Made by a program: the position numbers and the translations under genes. The notes beneath the pieces are model-generated. The model saw only the letters and a list, made by a program, of their open reading frames with translations, ran no database searches and was not told where the DNA came from. Positions 36,031-44,792 of a stretch of 64,000 nt of DNA are shown here, in pieces (the first letter of the stretch is position 1; each line of letters starts with the position of its first letter). The stretch is from Stutzerimonas azotifigens DSM 17556 (GTDB taxonomy: Bacteria; Pseudomonadota; Gammaproteobacteria; Pseudomonadales; Pseudomonadaceae), in the NCBI RefSeq assembly GCF_000425625.1, contig NZ_KE384417.1, positions 48,843 through 112,842 on the forward strand. The letters run 5' to 3'.

Positions 36031-37592
36031 ATGTCCATCCAGCTGACATGGGCGGCGACCACCTGCCAGCGCCCGTCCAGCCTGGCCCAGGTCTGCGTCT
36101 GGCGACCCGGGCGGGGCTCGCCGTCGCGCTCGAAAACGATGCTGGCGGCGCCGAAGTCGGTGCCGAACACCGTCACCGAGCGCTCCACCACCGTGCGCGC
36201 CAGGTTCAGTGGCGAGCGCCCGGCGCGGAACTGGCGAATCGCCTCGTAGCCCTGGAGATTTTCCTTGGCGCCGTAGCGCACGGTGCGCGCGTCGTTCCAG
36301 AACAGCTCGTCGAGCACCGCGACGGTGTTGCCGGTCAGGGCGCGCTCGTAGCGATCGAAGGCGGCTTCCAGCTCGGCCAGCGCCTGCGGATCGTCGATGG
36401 GCCGCACCGGCGCCACCGCGGCGGCGAAGAAGGAAGAGTCCAGCGTATGCACGCCGCGCCCGAGCAACCCCTCGACACCGGCGGCGTCGAGCATGGCGAT
36501 GGCGATGCTCGGCGGCGCCGGGTCTTCGGCGGCGAGGCGCGCATCCAGGCCGGTGCGCAGCCCGAGTTCGGCGAAGCGCGGATGACTGCCGGCCATCCAG
36601 CGTGCCTGCCCGGCCGCCGGATCGGCCAGCCAGTCGCGCATCGGCTCGGCGACGGCGCGGGCCAACCCCCAGGCCTGGGCGCCGAAGCCGGCGGCATCGA
36701 TCACGCCGCTGTCGCCAAGCAGTGGCGCGGTCGCGGCGCTGCCCGGCTTCATCCGCGGTCCCTGCGGGATGCCCGCGTCTGTGTAGATCCAGCGTTGCGG
36801 CCGCCCGGCCAGGCGCATGCCGGCCTGCTGGCCATTGCCCGCCAGGGCCACCACCAGGCTGCAGTCAGGGTCCGCGTCGCGCGCCGCGGCGCCGAGCATC
36901 AGCTGGCAGGCCGCCATCCACAGGGTGAGGAAGAACAGCGGCGTGTCGCGCAGGATCTGCAGCACCTCCGGCGCCTGCGCCAGCTCGGCCGCCAGCGCCT
37001 CGCACAGCGCCGCGTTGGCCTGGGTGGTCTGCGCATGCAGGTCGTCCCCGCCGCGCAGGCCGGCTTCGGCCAGCGCCAGCAGATCGATGGCGCGCTTGCG
37101 CGTGGCGGCGTGCAGCGCCGGTGCCAGCAGCGCTTCGCGGCGGGCCAGGCGCTCGAGGATCTGCGGATCGCGCGAACCGAATCGAAGCTGCGGGCCGATC
37201 CCGCTGCCCAGCAGCGACCAGCTGCGCCCTTCGCCGGCGGCGTCGCGCACCTCGACCAGCGAGGTCTTCGGCGAGATGACCGCGGCCAACGGCGCTACCA
37301 CGCCGAAGTCCTGGGCCGGGCGCAGCCTCACCCGGCCATCCTCGATCATCGCCTGGGCCTCCTGCTCGCTGCTCGCCCAGCCTTCGTAGAGGCAGCACAG
37401 CACCGCCGAGGACAGGATGGGCGCGCTCGGCCGGCAGGGGTCGCGAAACGGCGGGCCGGCATGCAGCAGGGTGAAGTCCGGCAGGTTCACGGCCGTGCCG
37501 GCCGCCTGCACGCCGCACCACTCGGGACGCACCGCGCCGATGCGCGCCAGTGCGGCCGCATTGGCCGCGGCCACGCGATCGATCGCGCTCAT
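36027..37592 (-). CDS. DUF1116 (AllG-like) protein fused to an AtzH/HpxZ-like domain
   Basis: A 521-residue two-domain protein. Residues 1 to about 390 look like DUF1116 (ANLAAL-type opening, LPDFTLLHAGPPF, LFFLTLWMAACQLMLGAAA, TDAGIPQGPRMKPGS); E. coli AllG (YlbE), part of oxamate carbamoyltransferase, is the best known member. Residues about 396-521 form an AtzH/HpxZ-like NTF2 domain (DRYERALTGNTVAVLDELFWNDARTVRYG..., TQTWARLDGRWQVVAAHVSW). These are normally separate families. No fdrA or allH-like partner is in the window, so DUF1116 may do a different job here. ATGA overlaps on both sides couple it to CoxG and the amidase. Confidence 0.75.
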   Translation of the reverse strand: MSAIDRVAAANAAALARIGAVRPEWCGVQAAGTAVNLPDFTLLHAGPPFRDPCRPSAPILSSAVLCCLYEGWASSEQEAQAMIEDGRVRLRPAQDFGVVAPLAAVISPKTSLVEVRDAAGEGRSWSLLGSGIGPQLRFGSRDPQILERLARREALLAPALHAATRKRAIDLLALAEAGLRGGDDLHAQTTQANAALCEALAAELAQAPEVLQILRDTPLFFLTLWMAACQLMLGAAARDADPDCSLVVALAGNGQQAGMRLAGRPQRWIYTDAGIPQGPRMKPGSAATAPLLGDSGVIDAAGFGAQAWGLARAVAEPMRDWLADPAAGQARWMAGSHPRFAELGLRTGLDARLAAEDPAPPSIAIAMLDAAGVEGLLGRGVHTLDSSFFAAAVAPVRPIDDPQALAELEAAFDRYERALTGNTVAVLDELFWNDARTVRYGAKENLQGYEAIRQFRAGRSPLNLARTVVERSVTVFGTDFGAASIVFERDGEPRPGRQTQTWARLDGRWQVVAAHVSWMDI

Positions 37593-38290
37593 TGGTGCTT
37601 TTCCTTGAGGCCGAACAGCCGGCGAATGCGGTTGAGCAGCACCACCCAGAACAGGTTGCCCAGGTCCAGCGGCGCCTGCTCGCCGGCCTTGGCGGCGGGT
37701 GCGGGTTTGGCAGGCCTCGGCTCGGCTTCGCGCGCGGCTTCGGCGGACACCGGAACGGCGGGCGCGCCTTCGGCGGCCTGCAGCGGATCGGACAGGATCG
37801 GCGCGGGCGTCTCCGTCGCGTCCGCGACCTCCACCGCATGCTGGGCTTCCAGCCGGGCCTTGAGGTTGTCGGCGAAGGCCTCGGTCAGCCGCGTGGCCAG
37901 TTCGCGCACGATGCCGCCGCGGGAGAACTGCGCCAGCGAGCCGGTGATCGCGTAGTCCACCGTGACGTCGACCCGGGTCGCCGAATCGCCTTCGGGCACC
38001 AGCACGAAACGCGCCTCGCCCTTGACCCGGGAACCGCTCTTGCGGTCGCTGCCCTGGCCGCTGACCACGCCGCTCCTGGCTTCGTGGTCCAGCTGCATCT
38101 GGCCCTGGCCCTTGAAGGCCGCGACGATCGGCCCGAGCTTGACGCTCATCGCCACCGCCAGCTGGTCGCCCTGCGGAGGCTCGGTGAGCGAGGCCCCGGG
38201 CAGGCATCCGACGATGCCCTCGACGTCCTGGAAGCTCTCCCAGACCTTCTCGCGAGGAAAGGGGACGCTGAAGCTTTGTTCGATTTCCAC
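37589..38290 (-). CDS. CoxG-like SRPBCC protein
   Basis: A 233-residue protein. Residues 1 to about 145 form the CoxG domain (MEIEQSFSVPFPREKVWESFQDVEGIVGCLPGA, YAITGSLAQFSRGGIVRELATRLTEAFADNL). An Ala/Pro/Glu-rich linker follows, then a C-terminal hydrophobic stretch (LGNLFWVVLLNRIRRLFGL) that could anchor the molybdenum hydroxylase to the membrane, as proposed for CoxG in CO dehydrogenase. It lies 20 nt after the 2Fe-2S subunit gene. Confidence 0.87.
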   Translation of the reverse strand: MEIEQSFSVPFPREKVWESFQDVEGIVGCLPGASLTEPPQGDQLAVAMSVKLGPIVAAFKGQGQMQLDHEARSGVVSGQGSDRKSGSRVKGEARFVLVPEGDSATRVDVTVDYAITGSLAQFSRGGIVRELATRLTEAFADNLKARLEAQHAVEVADATETPAPILSDPLQAAEGAPAVPVSAEAAREAEPRPAKPAPAAKAGEQAPLDLGNLFWVVLLNRIRRLFGLKEKHQ

Positions 38291-38310
38291 TACGACTTCC
38301 TCGATAGGGT

Positions 38311-38790
38311 TCAGGCGACGGCCAGGTTGCGGCGCTCGTCAAGCACGCGGGAGATGGCCCTGACCAGCCCGACATAGCCGGTGCAGCGGCAGAGATTGCC
38401 GGACAGCTCCTGGCGGATGCGTTCTTCGTCGGCGTCCGGCAGGCGCGTGACGATGTCGCGTGCGGTCGCCAGCATGCCCGGCGTGCAGTAGCCGCACTGC
38501 AGCGCGTGCTCGGCGCTGAAGGCGGCGCGCAGCTGGGTCATCACCGGGTCGTGGTCGAAGTCCTCGATGCTGCGCACCTCGGCGCCTTCGCAGGCCACCG
38601 CGTAGACGATGCACGAGCGCGTCGGCACGCCGTCGACCATCAGCGTGCAGGCGCCGCAGACGCCCTGTTCGCAGCCGATGTTGGTACCGGTGAGCAGGCG
38701 CTGCTCGCGCAGGAAGTCGGCCAGGTGCGTGCGCGGTTCCACCAGCGCGCTGACCGCCTTGCCGTTGACCGTGAGGTTCACTTGTTTCAT
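38311..38790 (-). CDS. Molybdenum hydroxylase small subunit, two [2Fe-2S] clusters (CoxS type)
   Basis: A 159-residue electron-transfer subunit. Plant-ferredoxin-type cluster ligands lie in GCEQGVCGACTLMVDG...SC; the second, all-helical cluster domain has QCGYCTPGML and NLCRCTGY. It passes electrons from the molybdenum site to FAD. It starts inside the FAD-subunit stop (4-nt overlap). Confidence 0.93.
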   Translation of the reverse strand: MKQVNLTVNGKAVSALVEPRTHLADFLREQRLLTGTNIGCEQGVCGACTLMVDGVPTRSCIVYAVACEGAEVRSIEDFDHDPVMTQLRAAFSAEHALQCGYCTPGMLATARDIVTRLPDADEERIRQELSGNLCRCTGYVGLVRAISRVLDERRNLAVA

Positions 38791-39617
38791 TGCTGCGCTC
38801 CGTTGGGGCGGGACAGGCGCTCCGCGGCGCGCCGCAGCGCCACCCGGTGGACCTGGTATTCGTAGCTTCCCGGGACCAGCCCGGCGGCCTGCAGCGCGGA
38901 CGCGGCGGCCGGGTCGGACCAGCCGTCGATCAGCGCCGAGGCGTCCTCGATGACGTAGGGCGCACCGTCCACCGCGCCGACGATGGCGCGGCGCACGCCG
39001 CTCTCGGGGTCGTCGACGAAGGCGGCGATGGCCTCGGCGAACTCGCCGGTCTTGCGGTTGAACTTGTAGTAGCTCCAGCGCGCCGCGGGGCCGAGCCGGC
39101 GCACGCGCACGGCCTTGATGATCTCGTCCTCGGCCAGCACGGTGGTGAAGGCGCCGAGCATGAACTCGCCGGCCCGCACGCTGCGCTCGCCGTCCGGGCC
39201 GGCGAGGATCAGTTCGGCGTCGAGCAGCGCCATGACGTTGACCCAGTCGGCCGCCGGGTCGGCATGCGCCAGGCTGCCGCCGAGGGTGCCGCGGTTGCGC
39301 ACCGCGCGATAGGCGATGCGCCCGGCGACATGCGGCATCAGCCCGAGGCTCGGGTCGGGGACCTTGCCGTCCTCGATGGCGGCGTGCGTCACGCCGGCGC
39401 CGAAGAGCACGGCGGCGCCTTCGTCACGGCACTCGCGCAGCTCGCCGAGAAAGCGCAGGTCGACCAGTTGCGTCGGCTGCGCCAGGCGCAGGTTCATCAT
39501 CGGGCCGAGCGACTGGCTGCCCGCCACCGCCTTGCCCATGCCGTCGCTCTCGCGCAGCAGTGCCACGGCTTCGGCGACGGTCGCCGGGCCGTGATAATCG
39601 AATGCGGCCGCCTTCAT
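38787..39617 (-). CDS. Molybdenum hydroxylase FAD subunit (CoxM type)
   Basis: A 276-residue FAD-binding subunit. The FAD pyrophosphate loop is KAVAGSQSLGPMMNLRLA, and the second FAD motif RGTLGGSLAHADPAADW is intact. The C-terminal domain (about 180-270) matches CO-dehydrogenase flavoprotein C-terminal domains. It is coupled by 4-nt overlaps to the large and small subunits. Confidence 0.92.
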   Translation of the reverse strand: MKAAAFDYHGPATVAEAVALLRESDGMGKAVAGSQSLGPMMNLRLAQPTQLVDLRFLGELRECRDEGAAVLFGAGVTHAAIEDGKVPDPSLGLMPHVAGRIAYRAVRNRGTLGGSLAHADPAADWVNVMALLDAELILAGPDGERSVRAGEFMLGAFTTVLAEDEIIKAVRVRRLGPAARWSYYKFNRKTGEFAEAIAAFVDDPESGVRRAIVGAVDGAPYVIEDASALIDGWSDPAAASALQAAGLVPGSYEYQVHRVALRRAAERLSRPNGAQQ

Positions 39618-42004
39618 ACGAACGCCTCCTCGGGTTGGGCGCGGGCGGCCGTGGCCGCTTCGCTCCGGGCCAGCGCCTCCAGCACCGCGCGCGGCGACAG
39701 CGGCATGCGGCTGACTTCGGCGCCCAGCGGCTTCAAGGCGTCATTCACCGCGCTGGCGAGCGCCGCCGCGGAGCCGATGGCGCCGCTTTCGCCGATGCCC
39801 TTCTGGCCGAATTCGGTGTAGGGCGCCGGCGATTCCATGTGTTCGATGCGGATCGACGGCACCTCGGTGGCGCCCGGCAGGATGTAGTCCGCCAGGGTCG
39901 AGGCCAGCGGCTGGCCTTCCTCGCTATAGGCCATCTCCTCGTAGAGCGCGGTGCCGATGCCCTGGGCGGTGCCGCCGTAGACCTGGCCGTCGACCACCAT
40001 CGGGTTGATCAGCACGCCGCCGTCCTCGACGATCGCGTAGTCGAGGATCTCGGTCTTGCCCAGCTCCGGGTCGACCGCCACCACCACCGCGTGGCAGGCG
40101 TAGCTGAAGGCCCCGCTGTCGCGCTGCGCCTGGTAGGTGGTGTGCACTTCCAGGCCGCCGACGTGCACGTCGACCGGCAGGCGCTGCGGTTGCAGGTACC
40201 AGATCCTGGTCAGTTCGGCTAGTTCGAAGCGGCCGCTGGTGCCGGCCACCCCGCCCTCCTCCCAGCGCACGGCATCCAGCGGCTCGCCCAGCAGCCAGGC
40301 GCCGACGTGCAGCAGGCGCTCGCGCAGCTCCTTGCAGCCCCGGCCCACCGCGCTGCCGGCCATGACGATCGAGCGCGAGCCCCAGGTGCCGGTGGAATAC
40401 GGCGTGGTGCCGGTGTCGCCGAGCACCACGCGCACGCGCTGCGGGTCGATGCCGAGCACCTCGTTGGCGATCTGCGCCAAGGTGGTCTCCATGCTCTGGC
40501 CATGCGAATGCACGCCGGCGCGCACTTCCAGGATGCCGTCGGGCGTCAGCCGCAGGCCCGCCGGCTCGCGCCCCGGGACCATGGGGATGCCCCAGCCGTG
40601 GTAGACCGAGGTGCCGTGGGCGCTCTGCTCGCAGAACACCGCCAGGCCGAAGCCGATCAGCCGGCCGTCGGCCTCGCCCCGCCGCTGGCGCTCGCGCACC
40701 GCCGGCAGGTCGATGGCGCGGACGGCGCGACGCACCGCCTCGGGGTAGTCGCCGCTGTCGAAGTGCTTGTGGGTGATGTTGTCGTAGGGCATTTCCTGCG
40801 GCAGCACCAGGTTGCGCAGGCGCACCTCGTAGGGTTCGAGCCCGGCCTCCGCGGCCACCGCGTCCATGATCGTCTCGATGGCGTAGCACACGCCGGTGCG
40901 CGCCACGCCGCGGTACGGCAGGATCGGCGGCTTGTTGGTCGCCACCGACCAGGTGCGGCAACGGTAGCGCTCCATCTTGTACGGCCCGGGAAGGATGCTC
41001 GCCACCTGCGCCGCTTCCAGGCAGGCCGAGAAGGGATAGGAGGAATAGGCGCCGGAATCGACGTGCGCCTCGCAGTCCACCGCCAGCAGGCGGCCGTCGC
41101 GATCGGCGTAGGCGTGGATGTCGTAGTGGTGCTCGCGGCAGTTGGTGTTGGCCACCAGCTGTTCGCGGCGGTCCTCGATCCAGCGCACCGGATGGCCCAG
41201 GTGCATGGCCAGCCAGGCCACGCAGACCTCTTCAGGCAGCAGGATGCCCTTGTAGCCGAAGCCGCCGCCGACGTCGGGGGAGATCACCCGCACGCTGCCC
41301 TCGTCCAGCCCGAGGCATTCGGCCAGGCCGGTGCGGTTGATGTGCGGCATCTGCGCCGAGGTGTAGACCACCAGCTGGGCGAGGCGCTTGTCCCAGTAGG
41401 CGACCACGCCGCGGCCTTCCATCGGCGCCATGCTCTGGCGCGCGGTGCGCAGGCGGCGGTGCACGTGGATCGCGGCGCGCGCCTTGATGTCTTCCAGGTC
41501 GGCGTCGATGTGGGTTTCCAGGAACACGTTGTCGCCCCAGTGCTCGTGGAGCAGTGCCGCGCCCGGTTCGCGGCCGGCGAGCATGTCGACCACCGCCGGC
41601 AGCTCGTCGAAGTCGACGTAGGTCTCGCCGGCCAGGTCCTCGGCCTCGGCGCGGGTGTCGGCGATGCACATGGCGATCATCTCGCCGACGTGGCGCACCT
41701 TCTCGCGGGCCAGCACCGGCTGTTCGGACCTCTTGAAGCCCGGCAGGCCGGAGGCGGCGAGGATCGGCCTGACGCCGGCCAGGTCGTCGATGGTATAGAC
41801 GTCGCCCTCGCGCCCGGCCGGCTTCTCGATCTCGAGGATGCGGCCGTGGGCCACCGGGCTGCGCACGAAGGCCAGGTCACGCATGCCGGCCAGGCGGATG
41901 TTGCCGACGTAGTTGCCCTGCCCGCGGAGGAAGCGGTCGTCCTCCTTGCGGGTGAGCGACGCGCCTATGCCCTTGCGGGACGAACGGTCTGAAGCAGTTG
42001 TCAT
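39614..42004 (-). CDS. Molybdenum hydroxylase large subunit (xanthine dehydrogenase/CoxL family)
   Basis: A 796-residue molybdopterin-binding subunit. An N-terminal a/b hammerhead domain (about 15-130) is followed by the molybdopterin region with GGGFGYKGILLPEE, LPYRGVARTGVCYAIETIMD, GSRSIVMAGSAVGRG, and the catalytic-Glu block GIGESGAIGSAAAL near the C-terminus. The form I CO dehydrogenase active-site loop (AYRCSFR) is absent; PYRGVART stands there, so this is not a CO dehydrogenase but a hydroxylase of an aldehyde or N-heterocycle. It lies 16 nt after the amidohydrolase, in operon B with CoxG and ring- or amide-cleaving enzymes. Confidence 0.9.
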   Translation of the reverse strand: MTTASDRSSRKGIGASLTRKEDDRFLRGQGNYVGNIRLAGMRDLAFVRSPVAHGRILEIEKPAGREGDVYTIDDLAGVRPILAASGLPGFKRSEQPVLAREKVRHVGEMIAMCIADTRAEAEDLAGETYVDFDELPAVVDMLAGREPGAALLHEHWGDNVFLETHIDADLEDIKARAAIHVHRRLRTARQSMAPMEGRGVVAYWDKRLAQLVVYTSAQMPHINRTGLAECLGLDEGSVRVISPDVGGGFGYKGILLPEEVCVAWLAMHLGHPVRWIEDRREQLVANTNCREHHYDIHAYADRDGRLLAVDCEAHVDSGAYSSYPFSACLEAAQVASILPGPYKMERYRCRTWSVATNKPPILPYRGVARTGVCYAIETIMDAVAAEAGLEPYEVRLRNLVLPQEMPYDNITHKHFDSGDYPEAVRRAVRAIDLPAVRERQRRGEADGRLIGFGLAVFCEQSAHGTSVYHGWGIPMVPGREPAGLRLTPDGILEVRAGVHSHGQSMETTLAQIANEVLGIDPQRVRVVLGDTGTTPYSTGTWGSRSIVMAGSAVGRGCKELRERLLHVGAWLLGEPLDAVRWEEGGVAGTSGRFELAELTRIWYLQPQRLPVDVHVGGLEVHTTYQAQRDSGAFSYACHAVVVAVDPELGKTEILDYAIVEDGGVLINPMVVDGQVYGGTAQGIGTALYEEMAYSEEGQPLASTLADYILPGATEVPSIRIEHMESPAPYTEFGQKGIGESGAIGSAAALASAVNDALKPLGAEVSRMPLSPRAVLEALARSEAATAARAQPEEAFV

Positions 42005-42020
42005 GGGAAGTTCTCGTCGT

Positions 42021-43286
42021 TCAGGCGACCTTGGGTACCGGCAGGATCGGCGCGGTGGCGTCGAAACGCTTGCCGGCGCGCAGGCAGAACAGCGGCTGCA
42101 GCATCCGCTCGGCGATGACTTCGGTGCCTTCGTTGTCGCGCAGCAGCCAGCGCCCGGTCTCGTCGGAGAGCACCGAGATGTCCGCCTCGCGGCCGACGCC
42201 GAGGGTGCCGAGCTGGTCGCTCATGCCCAGCAGCCTGGCGGCGTTGCTGGTGGCCATCGGCACCACCTGTTCCAGCTTCAGGCCCAGCGCCATCAGGCTG
42301 ACCATGGCCGAGACCAGGCTGAAGCGCGAGGTGCCGGCGAACAGGTGTTCCTCGTCCGGATGCTCGTCGGGGGTGCCCGCCGGGGCCGGCACCGAAGTGT
42401 TGTAGCCGTGCATGTCGGAGCCGAGGGTGTCCGGCACCACGCCGGCCTCGAGCACCTTGGCGGCCATCTTGTAGCTGAAGTGCGAGCCGTGGCCGACGTC
42501 GACCTTGAGTCCCTTGGCCACCGCCTCCTTGACCAGCCGGTGCAGTTCGCCGCTCTGCTCGACGAAGCCGCCGGGGTGGCGGCTGAAGGGGTGGGCCAGC
42601 ACGTCGCCGGGCTTCAGCAGGTCGACCACCTGGGTCAGGATGCTGTCCGGATCGACCGGCCGGCCGCCGGTTTCCGGGGTCGGCCAGAGCTGGCCGAAGT
42701 GGATGTACACCGGCAGTTCGGTCAGCTCGCCGATGCGCGCGGCCTTCTTCATCACGTCCACGCCCCAGCGCGCGAAGCCGCCGAGTTCGGCGTGCGCCTT
42801 GATGCCCTTGACGATGTCGCGGTTGGCCCGCGCGGACTTGACGGTGGCGTCTACGTCGGCGCATTCGGGGCGGTACAGCTCCGGGTAGAAGTGCCCTTCC
42901 AGGCCACCAACCAAGTAGGCGGAAAGGAACGCCAGCACGCGGCTCTCGGCCGGCTCGGCGACATAGTGGCGGAAGCCCGGCAGGGTCATGCAGCTGGCGC
43001 CGCCCTGGTCGACCAGGGTGGTGACGCCCGAGTGCACGCCGCACATGTCCGGGTTGAGGCCGAAGCGGCCGGTCACGTACTGGTAGACGTGGCTGTGGGT
43101 GTCGATCAACCCCGGCAGCACCAGGCGCCCGCTGCAGTCGATGATCTCGGCGCCTTCCGCCGCCGGGGTGCCGGCGACCTCGCCGACCGCTGCAATGCGT
43201 CCGTCCTTGACCAGGACGTCCCTGATGCCGTCGATACCATTGGCAGGATCGATGACCCTCCCCCCTTTGAGCAAGGTAGTTTGCAT
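42021..43286 (-). CDS. Amidohydrolase-superfamily enzyme (COG3964-like)
   Basis: A 421-residue metal-dependent hydrolase with the amidohydrolase barrel. Metal ligands are visible: H64-x-H66 in DTHSHVYQY, candidate carboxylated K163 in GIKAHAELGG, H196 in VYIHFGQ, H232 in AHPFSRH, and D291 in LGSDMHGYN. The layout resembles the COG3964 dihydroorotase-like/deacetylase group. The start at 43286 is fixed by context: longer readings would cross the sigma-54 promoter at 43325-43341. As the first gene of operon B it probably opens a cyclic amide or imide, or removes an acyl or carbamoyl group. Confidence 0.87.
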   Translation of the reverse strand: MQTTLLKGGRVIDPANGIDGIRDVLVKDGRIAAVGEVAGTPAAEGAEIIDCSGRLVLPGLIDTHSHVYQYVTGRFGLNPDMCGVHSGVTTLVDQGGASCMTLPGFRHYVAEPAESRVLAFLSAYLVGGLEGHFYPELYRPECADVDATVKSARANRDIVKGIKAHAELGGFARWGVDVMKKAARIGELTELPVYIHFGQLWPTPETGGRPVDPDSILTQVVDLLKPGDVLAHPFSRHPGGFVEQSGELHRLVKEAVAKGLKVDVGHGSHFSYKMAAKVLEAGVVPDTLGSDMHGYNTSVPAPAGTPDEHPDEEHLFAGTSRFSLVSAMVSLMALGLKLEQVVPMATSNAARLLGMSDQLGTLGVGREADISVLSDETGRWLLRDNEGTEVIAERMLQPLFCLRAGKRFDATAPILPVPKVA

Positions 43287-43324
43287 GGCGCATTCCAGAG
43301 TGCGTTTGAAGTACCCCAAACAAA

Positions 43325-43341
43325 AGCAATGCCTATGCCAT
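43325..43341 (-). promoter_or_regulatory. Sigma-54 promoter of operon B
   Basis: On the minus strand TGGCATAGGCATTGCT fits TGGCACG-N4-TTGCW, with GG and GC correctly spaced. Predicted start near 43314, 28 nt before the amidohydrolase ATG. The -24 half TGGCATAGG is identical to operon A's. Confidence 0.75.
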
Positions 43342-43371
43342 CGAAAACCGCAAATGACGCTCAAAAACATA

Positions 43372-43384
43372 TAACACATTGATT
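43372..43384 (-). promoter_or_regulatory. IHF-type site, operon B promoter
   Basis: On the minus strand AATCAATGTGTTA is an exact WATCAANNNNTTR match, centred about 64 bp upstream of the predicted start, essentially the same position as in operon A, and again in AT-rich DNA. Confidence 0.6.
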
Positions 43385-43424
43385 TATATCATAAAAAATA
43401 ATGCGCGATACCCCATAAGAATTA

Positions 43425-43438
43425 CGTGGTACACCACG
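43425..43438. promoter_or_regulatory. Upstream activator palindrome, operon B
   Basis: CGTGGTACACCACG differs from the operon A site at one central base and is palindromic except for the central pair. It is centred ~117 bp upstream of the predicted start. The remaining gap (43440-43702) shows no gene and no other motif I can support. Confidence 0.65.
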
Positions 43439-43702
43439 GTAATTGCTCAGGCACGGTAAATCCCGCGAGCGCCTGCACCGCTTTTGGATGGCGAGCACCA
43501 GGAATGGGCACCGCCCGGCCGGGCAGGGGCGCAGCGAAAGGCTTCGCCTTCGGCGGCACAGGCAGATCCAGTGGAGGTGAAGCGGAGAAAACGAACGGCG
43601 GCCCGGTGAAGACGGGCCGCCGACAGAGGCATGGCTTGCGAGCTGGCGCCCGCTCGCCTCAGAGCCCCGCCGCGTGACGGCGAGGCCTTGCATCGAGGTG
43701 GC

Positions 43703-44770
43703 TCAGAGCACGCCGTCCTGCGCCATCTTCACGTAGCGCGGGTCGAAGCGCAGCTTGACGTTGCTCTCGTCGCCCAGGGTGCTGCCGTCGGCGAACTGCA
43801 TGCCGACCACGTCGGCGCTGGGCGCGCCTTCGCCGAGCAGGCCCTTGTCGAAGGAGAAGTCACGGACCTTTTCCATGGTTTCGCGCAGGGCCGGATCGCT
43901 GGCGAAGGCGAAGGCGCCGGCCGGATCGTAGAAGATGCGGGTCTTGGTCAGCTGCTGGTCGTAGCCGGCCAGGTCGGTGCCCGAGCGCTCGGCCATGAAG
44001 GTGCGCGCCTGGCGCGCGGCCTCGTCGTCGGCGCTCATCAGCGCGAGGGTTTCGAACCAGGCGCCGACCAGGGCCTTGCCCAGCGCCGGGTTGGCCTCGA
44101 GCACCTCGGTGTTCACCGCCATCATGTCGATGATCTCGCCGGGAATCTGCGAGGAGTCGAAGACCTCGGCGACGTCCGGCGCCTGCGCCTTGATCATGCT
44201 CAGCTGCGGGTTCCAGACCGCGGCGGCGGTGACGTCCGGGGTCATGAAGGCGGCGGCGATGTCGGCGTCGGAGGTGTTCATCACCGTCACGTCGCGTTCG
44301 GCCATGCCGTTCATGTCCAGCGCGCGGGCGAGCAGGTAATGCGACACCGACAGCTCCACCAGGTTGACCTGCTGGCCCTTGATGTCCGCCATCGTCTCGC
44401 CCTGCTTGAGCAGGATGGCGTCGTTGCCGTTGGAGTAGTCGCCGAGGATCAGCCCGGTGGTGTCCACGCCATTGGCCGCGGGGATGGTCAGCGCGTCCAT
44501 GTTGGTCATGCCGCAGGCGTCGTAGGTGCCGGCGGTGAACTGGTTGATCGACTCGATGTAGTCGTTCAGCTGCACCAGCTCGATGTCGATGCCGTACTTG
44601 TCGGCCCACTTGTCGATGATCCCGTGCTCGGCGGCGTAGCCCCAGGGCATCCAGCCGGAATAGACGGACCAGGCGACCTTGAAGTCGGTTTTCTTTTCGG
44701 CGGCGAAGGCGCCGCTGGCCAGGCAGGCCGTGGCGGCCACCAGGGCCAGGGTGCGGAAGGCTTTGTTCAT
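43703..44770 (-). CDS. ABC substrate-binding protein of the urea/guanidine-carboxylase-region type
   Basis: A 355-residue periplasmic protein with a Sec signal (LALVAATACLASGAFAAEKK) and an NMT1/TauA-like fold. The blocks VAWSVYSGWMPWGYAAEHGI and YDACGMTNMDALTIPAANGVDTTGLILGDYSNGNDAI resemble the binding proteins usually coded beside urea/guanidine carboxylase. No permease or ATPase accompanies it; matching ones without a binding protein are at 51036-52711. It is the last gene of operon C, 22 nt after the unknown gene. The likely ligand is guanidine or a related nitrogen compound (inference). Confidence 0.85.
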   Translation of the reverse strand: MNKAFRTLALVAATACLASGAFAAEKKTDFKVAWSVYSGWMPWGYAAEHGIIDKWADKYGIDIELVQLNDYIESINQFTAGTYDACGMTNMDALTIPAANGVDTTGLILGDYSNGNDAILLKQGETMADIKGQQVNLVELSVSHYLLARALDMNGMAERDVTVMNTSDADIAAAFMTPDVTAAAVWNPQLSMIKAQAPDVAEVFDSSQIPGEIIDMMAVNTEVLEANPALGKALVGAWFETLALMSADDEAARQARTFMAERSGTDLAGYDQQLTKTRIFYDPAGAFAFASDPALRETMEKVRDFSFDKGLLGEGAPSADVVGMQFADGSTLGDESNVKLRFDPRYVKMAQDGVL

Positions 44771-44792
44771 GGGTATCTCCGGAACGGCAGGA

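Noticed and set aside
36027-37592. Complete oxamate carbamoyltransferase system
   Set aside because: Only the DUF1116 part is present; FdrA, AllH and a carbamate kinase are absent from the window.
38311-42004. Carbon monoxide dehydrogenase (coxMSL)
   Set aside because: Subunit layout and CoxG fit, but the large subunit lacks the AYRCSFR active-site loop and the neighbours are nitrogen-compound hydrolases.
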